From JBMOLC01 sp049324215 (lineage in GTDB: Bacteria; Patescibacteriota; Microgenomatia; UBA8517), in NCBI GenBank assembly GCA_049324215.1, contig JBMOLC010000025.1, positions 1 through 10,368 on the forward strand: a stretch of 10,368 nucleotides of DNA. The letters are read 5' to 3'. Shown in pieces: positions 6,858-10,368 of this stretch. The position numbers and the translations under genes were made by a program. The notes under the pieces are model-generated. The model ran no database searches. It was not told the origin of the DNA and was given only the letters and a program-made list of their open reading frames with translations. Position 1 is the stretch's first letter; every line of letters starts with the position of its first letter.

Positions 6858-8181
6858 AAAATACCATCCGGTCATCGGTCTTGAGGTCCACATCGAGCTT
6901 TCGACTAAGTCAAAGATGTTCTGTTCCTGTCCCGCCAACCATTTTGGTGCCCCCCCCAATAGCCAAACTTGTCCCGTTTGCCTGGGTTTACCCGGCGCCT
7001 TGCCGTTTGTCAACCGCGAAGCCTTAATGAAAACGGTGAGGTTTGCGCTGGCTTTTGACTGTGACGTAAATCTTTTTAGTAAGTTTGACCGCAAGCACTA
7101 TTTCTATCCCGACTTAGCCAAGGGTTATCAAATATCACAGTACGACCTGCCACTTTCGCGAAACGGAAACTTTATTCTCGCAAGTAACCAGATAAGAGTA
7201 AGAAGGATTCATCTCGAGGAAGATACGGCCAAAATCGTTCACCAAAGGCTGGGAGGAAAAAGGGTTTCGCTAATCGATTTTAACAGGAGCGGAGTGCCCT
7301 TACTGGAGATGGTTACCGAACCAGATTTTAGAGATGCGGCCAGCGTTGTTTCTTTTCTCAAGGAGGTTCAACTTATCGCGCGGTATCTTGAGATTTCTGC
7401 GGCGGATATGGAAAAAGGCTCGATGCGGCTTGAGGCAAATGTTTCGCTCTCGGCTGACGACGAGATTCCCGACTACAAAGTCGAGCTCAAAAACATCAAC
7501 TCGTTTAAGTTTCTGGCAAAAGCCCTCACGGCCGAAATTACCAGGCAAGAGCAAATCCTTGAGAGAGGAGAAAGGGTTGTCCAGGAAACACGGGGCTATG
7601 ACGAGGTCAGGGGCACGACCTTTCCCCAAAGAACCAAAGAGGAAGCCCAAGATTACCGTTACTTTCCCGAACCAGACATCCCGCCCATCCGATTTAGCCA
7701 GGAAGAGGTGAGGAAGCTAAAAGAGGGTCTAACTGAACTTCCCCAAAAGGCGCGGGAAAGACTGACCAAAACGCTCGGTGTAAGACCAGAATATGTCGAA
7801 ATTCTCGTCAATGAGAGAAACCGGCTGGCTTATTTCGAGGAAGCAGTGGCAATTGCCAAAAAGCACAATCTTTCAGTCAGTCAATTAGTGGATTTGGTGA
7901 TTAACAAGAACCTCGATCGGGACTACCCCGAACCGGGGGGCCTGGTCAGGAAAATTCTCGAGTTAACCCAAAAAGAATATGCGCCTTATAAAGTCGTCGA
8001 GGAAAAAGTTCTCGGAGTTTTAGCCGCTAACACAAAAGCAGTTGCTGATTATCACAAAGGCAAAGGGCAGGTCATTGGCTACTTGATTGGGATGGTGCAA
8101 AAGGAGCTAAAAGGCAAGGGGGACCCCAAGGTAATAAAAGAGGTCCTTCTGCTAAAATTAGAGCAGGCAAGTAAAATGTAG
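6847..8181 (+). CDS. gatB: Asp-tRNA(Asn)/Glu-tRNA(Gln) amidotransferase subunit B
   Basis: GatB binds the misacylated tRNA, activates its side-chain carboxylate with ATP and amidates it with ammonia from GatA. From the ATG at 6847 the protein has 444 residues; TTG at 6832 and GTG at 6841 are in-frame alternatives, but the family usually begins only a few residues before VIGLEVHIEL. The catalytic domain shows the zinc-type cysteines in MFCSCPANHFG and TCPVCLGLPGALP, then FDRKHYFYPDLAKGYQISQY, RIHLEEDTAKI and SLIDFNRSGVPLLEMVTEPD. The tRNA-binding YqeY-like tail is present near the end (KAVADYHKGKGQVIGYLIGM, then KELKGKGDPKVIKEVLL). The protein is about 30 residues shorter than common GatB (about 475); the shortening falls between the catalytic core and the tail. 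It overlaps the transporter by 11 bases and ends one base before dnaE. Confidence 0.96.
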   Translation: MLNKKYHPVIGLEVHIELSTKSKMFCSCPANHFGAPPNSQTCPVCLGLPGALPFVNREALMKTVRFALAFDCDVNLFSKFDRKHYFYPDLAKGYQISQYDLPLSRNGNFILASNQIRVRRIHLEEDTAKIVHQRLGGKRVSLIDFNRSGVPLLEMVTEPDFRDAASVVSFLKEVQLIARYLEISAADMEKGSMRLEANVSLSADDEIPDYKVELKNINSFKFLAKALTAEITRQEQILERGERVVQETRGYDEVRGTTFPQRTKEEAQDYRYFPEPDIPPIRFSQEEVRKLKEGLTELPQKARERLTKTLGVRPEYVEILVNERNRLAYFEEAVAIAKKHNLSVSQLVDLVINKNLDRDYPEPGGLVRKILELTQKEYAPYKVVEEKVLGVLAANTKAVADYHKGKGQVIGYLIGMVQKELKGKGDPKVIKEVLLLKLEQASKM

Positions 8182-8182
8182 T

Positions 8183-10368
8183 ATGGCTAAGAAATTCGTC
8201 CACCTCCATGTGCATACCGAATATTCCCTCCTGGATGGGCTCTCGAAAATAAGTACGCTTTTAACCCACGTTAAGGAAAGCGGCATGGAGGCGATTGCCA
8301 TTTCCGACCACGGGGCCATGTACGGGGTAATCGAATTTTACAAAAGATGCCTGAAAGAAGGAATCAAACCCATTCTGGGTATGGAAGGCTACACCACCAA
8401 TATCAACCACCGGGAGAGGCCCGAGAGAGGAAAATTTCAAAATTACCACCTGCTTCTTTTGGCCAAAGATAAAGAAGGCTACCAAAACTTGCTGAAATTG
8501 ACTTCGATTGCCCACATCGAGGGTTATTACTACCGTCCCCGAGTCGACCGGGAAACCCTAGCTAAGTATGCCCAAGGCTTAATTGTCACTTCTGCCTGTG
8601 CCCAGGGGGAGTTGCCACAGGCACTTATCTCCGGCAATTACGCGGAAGCCAAAAAAGTAGCCGAATGGTTCTTGAGTGTCTTTGGCCAGAATTATTTTTT
8701 GGAAGTCCAAAGGCACAACTATGACAAATATCTAGGAGATGCCGAAAGCCCGGAATTAAAAAAGGAACTTGCCGAGATGGCTAAAAACGAGAAAAACGTT
8801 ATTGCCGGCGTGGTCAAACTGAGTCGGGAACTCGGGATCCCAATTGTGGCTACCAACGACGCCCACTACGTCAAGCGCGAGGATGCCACCGCCCAGGACG
8901 CTCTGGTTTGTATCGCCACCGGCAAAAACGTCGGCGATATCGCCAGACTCAGGTTTATCGATTCTCCGACTTTTTACGTCAAAACCCCCAAAGAAATGGC
9001 CACGCTCTTTTCCGATTTACCGGATGCCATCGAAAATACGGTCAAAATCGCTGACCAGTGTGACGTCAGCATCACTTTGGATAAATGGTTTTTCCCCCAA
9101 TACGAACTAACCGAAGGGAAAACGCCCGAGGAGGAGTTGGCCTTTCGGGCCCACGCGGGATTGAAACAAAAGCTCGCCAGACCCTCAAAAGAAGCCGTTA
9201 AAAGGCTCGAATATGAACTTGCCACCATCAAGAAAAAAGGCTATTCGACCTACTTCCTTATCGTTTCGGATGTGGCGAGGTGGGCCGCCGAAAGAGGGAT
9301 TATCACCAATACTCGAGGTTCCACCGCGGGTTCCTTGGTTGCCTACGCTTTGGGAATTGTCAACATTAATCCCTTAACCTACGAGCTCCCGTTCGAGCGT
9401 TTCTTGACTCCCTGGCGACCGTCACCTCCCGATATCGACTTTGATATCGCCGACGATAGACGCGAAGAGGTCATCGACTACATTGGCGAAAAATACGGTC
9501 ATGACCGGGTCGCCCAGATTTGCACCTTCGGACGCATGCTCGCCCGAGCTGCGGTCAGGGATATTGCCCGGGTCCTGGGTCACCCCTATTCAACCGGCGA
9601 CAGGATAGCCAAACTCATTCCCTTAGGATCGCAAGGCTTTCCCATGAGTATCGACAGGGCTCTAACACTTTCCCCAGACTTAAAAAACCTCTATACTAGC
9701 GACGCTGACTCAAAAAAGATTGTCGACCTGGCAAAGCAAGTCGAGGGCAATGCCAGGCACGTCTCCGTCCATGCAGCGGGCTTGGTGATTGCTCCCAGTG
9801 ACATTAAAGAATATACGCCGATACAGCTTGACCCTGAAGGCAGAAAAATTATTACCCAGTACGACATGGATGCCTTGGATCCCAATGTTTCGCCGGGAGA
9901 AGCTGTCGGCCTACTCAAGTTTGACCTTTTGGGATTAAGGAACCTCTCGATTTTGGGAGCTGCCATCGAAATTGTTAAAGATACAAGAAAAAAAGAAATC
10001 GATTTTCATCAAATTCCGATTGACGATAAAAAGACCTTTGCCATGCTCTCCCGGGGAGACACCATGGGGGTCTTCCAGCTTTCGGGTTCGGGCATGACCA
10101 GATACTTAAAAGAGCTCAAGCCCAGCCGGGTCGAGGACCTGATGGTCATGGTCGCCCTTTATCGACCGGGCCCGATGGCCCAGATTCCGGAATACATCGA
10201 GAGGAAGAATAACCCCGCCAAAGTCAAGTATTTTGACCCCCGCGCCAAGGAATATCTGGAAAAATCCTACGGCCTGATCGTTTACCAAGACGACGTTTTT
10301 ATGACTGCCATTACCATTGCGGGTTATACCTGGGAAGAGGCCGATAAATTTCGCAAAGCTGTGGGTAA
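8183..10368 (+). CDS. dnaE: DNA polymerase III subunit alpha (DnaE), 3' end cut by the window edge
   Basis: DnaE is the catalytic subunit of the replicative polymerase. The frame is open without interruption for 728 codons to the window end, so about 60-65% of a usual ~1,100-residue protein is visible. The N-terminal PHP domain begins HLHVHTEYSLLDG (7-19). It appears to keep all nine metal-binding positions: H9, H11, D18, H43, E68, H89, C139, D226 and H228. The polymerase core shows TRGSTAGSLVAYALGI, then the catalytic aspartates in PPDIDFDIADDRR (D417, D419, D421), HAAGLVI, and the third catalytic aspartate D581 in KFDLLGLRNL. VALYRPGPM and YQDDVF follow. The loop before RGS reads TNT where GPG is common. 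The ATG lies one base after the gatB stop, with no good ribosome site, so translation is probably coupled to gatB. The tau-binding and OB-fold regions would lie beyond the edge. Confidence 0.97.
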   Translation, partial: MAKKFVHLHVHTEYSLLDGLSKISTLLTHVKESGMEAIAISDHGAMYGVIEFYKRCLKEGIKPILGMEGYTTNINHRERPERGKFQNYHLLLLAKDKEGYQNLLKLTSIAHIEGYYYRPRVDRETLAKYAQGLIVTSACAQGELPQALISGNYAEAKKVAEWFLSVFGQNYFLEVQRHNYDKYLGDAESPELKKELAEMAKNEKNVIAGVVKLSRELGIPIVATNDAHYVKREDATAQDALVCIATGKNVGDIARLRFIDSPTFYVKTPKEMATLFSDLPDAIENTVKIADQCDVSITLDKWFFPQYELTEGKTPEEELAFRAHAGLKQKLARPSKEAVKRLEYELATIKKKGYSTYFLIVSDVARWAAERGIITNTRGSTAGSLVAYALGIVNINPLTYELPFERFLTPWRPSPPDIDFDIADDRREEVIDYIGEKYGHDRVAQICTFGRMLARAAVRDIARVLGHPYSTGDRIAKLIPLGSQGFPMSIDRALTLSPDLKNLYTSDADSKKIVDLAKQVEGNARHVSVHAAGLVIAPSDIKEYTPIQLDPEGRKIITQYDMDALDPNVSPGEAVGLLKFDLLGLRNLSILGAAIEIVKDTRKKEIDFHQIPIDDKKTFAMLSRGDTMGVFQLSGSGMTRYLKELKPSRVEDLMVMVALYRPGPMAQIPEYIERKNNPAKVKYFDPRAKEYLEKSYGLIVYQDDVFMTAITIAGYTWEEADKFRKAVG

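Noticed and set aside
7300..7711. Open frames on both strands overlapping gatB (116 and 125 residues)
   Set aside because: They overlap a conserved part of GatB in other frames and have no family resemblance, so they are best explained as by-products of gatB codon use.
8183..10368. Possible frameshift or split in dnaE
   Set aside because: I read the frame codon by codon from 8183 to the window end; it is uninterrupted, and conserved motifs appear in the expected order.
1..10368. CRISPR array, insertion sequence, phage or toxin-antitoxin module
   Set aside because: No spaced direct repeats, transposase motifs, terminal inverted repeats or small toxin-like gene pairs were seen; nearly every base is accounted for by conserved housekeeping genes.

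Overview
The window looks like a stretch of ordinary bacterial chromosome from a compact genome with moderate GC content and the standard code (TGA is used as a stop in gatC). The tight packing, the overlapping genes, the shortened GatB, the variant PolX and DnaE motifs and a tRNA without an encoded CCA end all suggest a Candidate Phyla Radiation (Patescibacteria) member, possibly Microgenomates-like. That placement is inference from protein style; no phylogeny was run.

Layout. On the minus strand, the left edge holds the 5' part of a membrane-anchored LysM protein (1-409), preceded by a tRNA-Asp(GTC) gene (503-576). A short divergent promoter region (577-621) separates these from a plus-strand run that fills the rest of the window: polX (622-2391), lemA (2415-2966), htpX (2979-3902), gatC (3912-4223), gatA (4220-5602), an MFS transporter (5586-6857), gatB (6847-8181) and dnaE (8183 to the right edge, incomplete). 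Gaps within the run are 23, 12, 9 and 1 nt. The other junctions are overlaps of 4, 17 and 11 nt. I saw no terminator-like hairpin with a T run inside it, so the genes are probably co-transcribed and partly translationally coupled.

Functions. The run mixes three themes. DNA synthesis and repair is represented by PolX, a family-X polymerase with a PHP nuclease domain, and by DnaE, the replicative polymerase alpha subunit with an apparently complete PHP metal site. Membrane quality control is represented by the LemA/HtpX pair. Translation is represented by the GatCAB amidotransferase, which makes Gln-tRNA(Gln) and/or Asn-tRNA(Asn) from misacylated precursors. An MFS permease sits between gatA and gatB and overlaps both, which is the most unusual piece of gene order here.

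I found no mobile element, CRISPR array, phage gene or clear novel system. All protein-coding genes belong to recognisable families. The points worth a second look are the MFS insertion in gatCAB, the altered PHP motif I of PolX, the shortened GatB tail region, the intact PHP site of DnaE and the compact promoter architecture around the tRNA. No gene-free stretch exceeds 300 bases.
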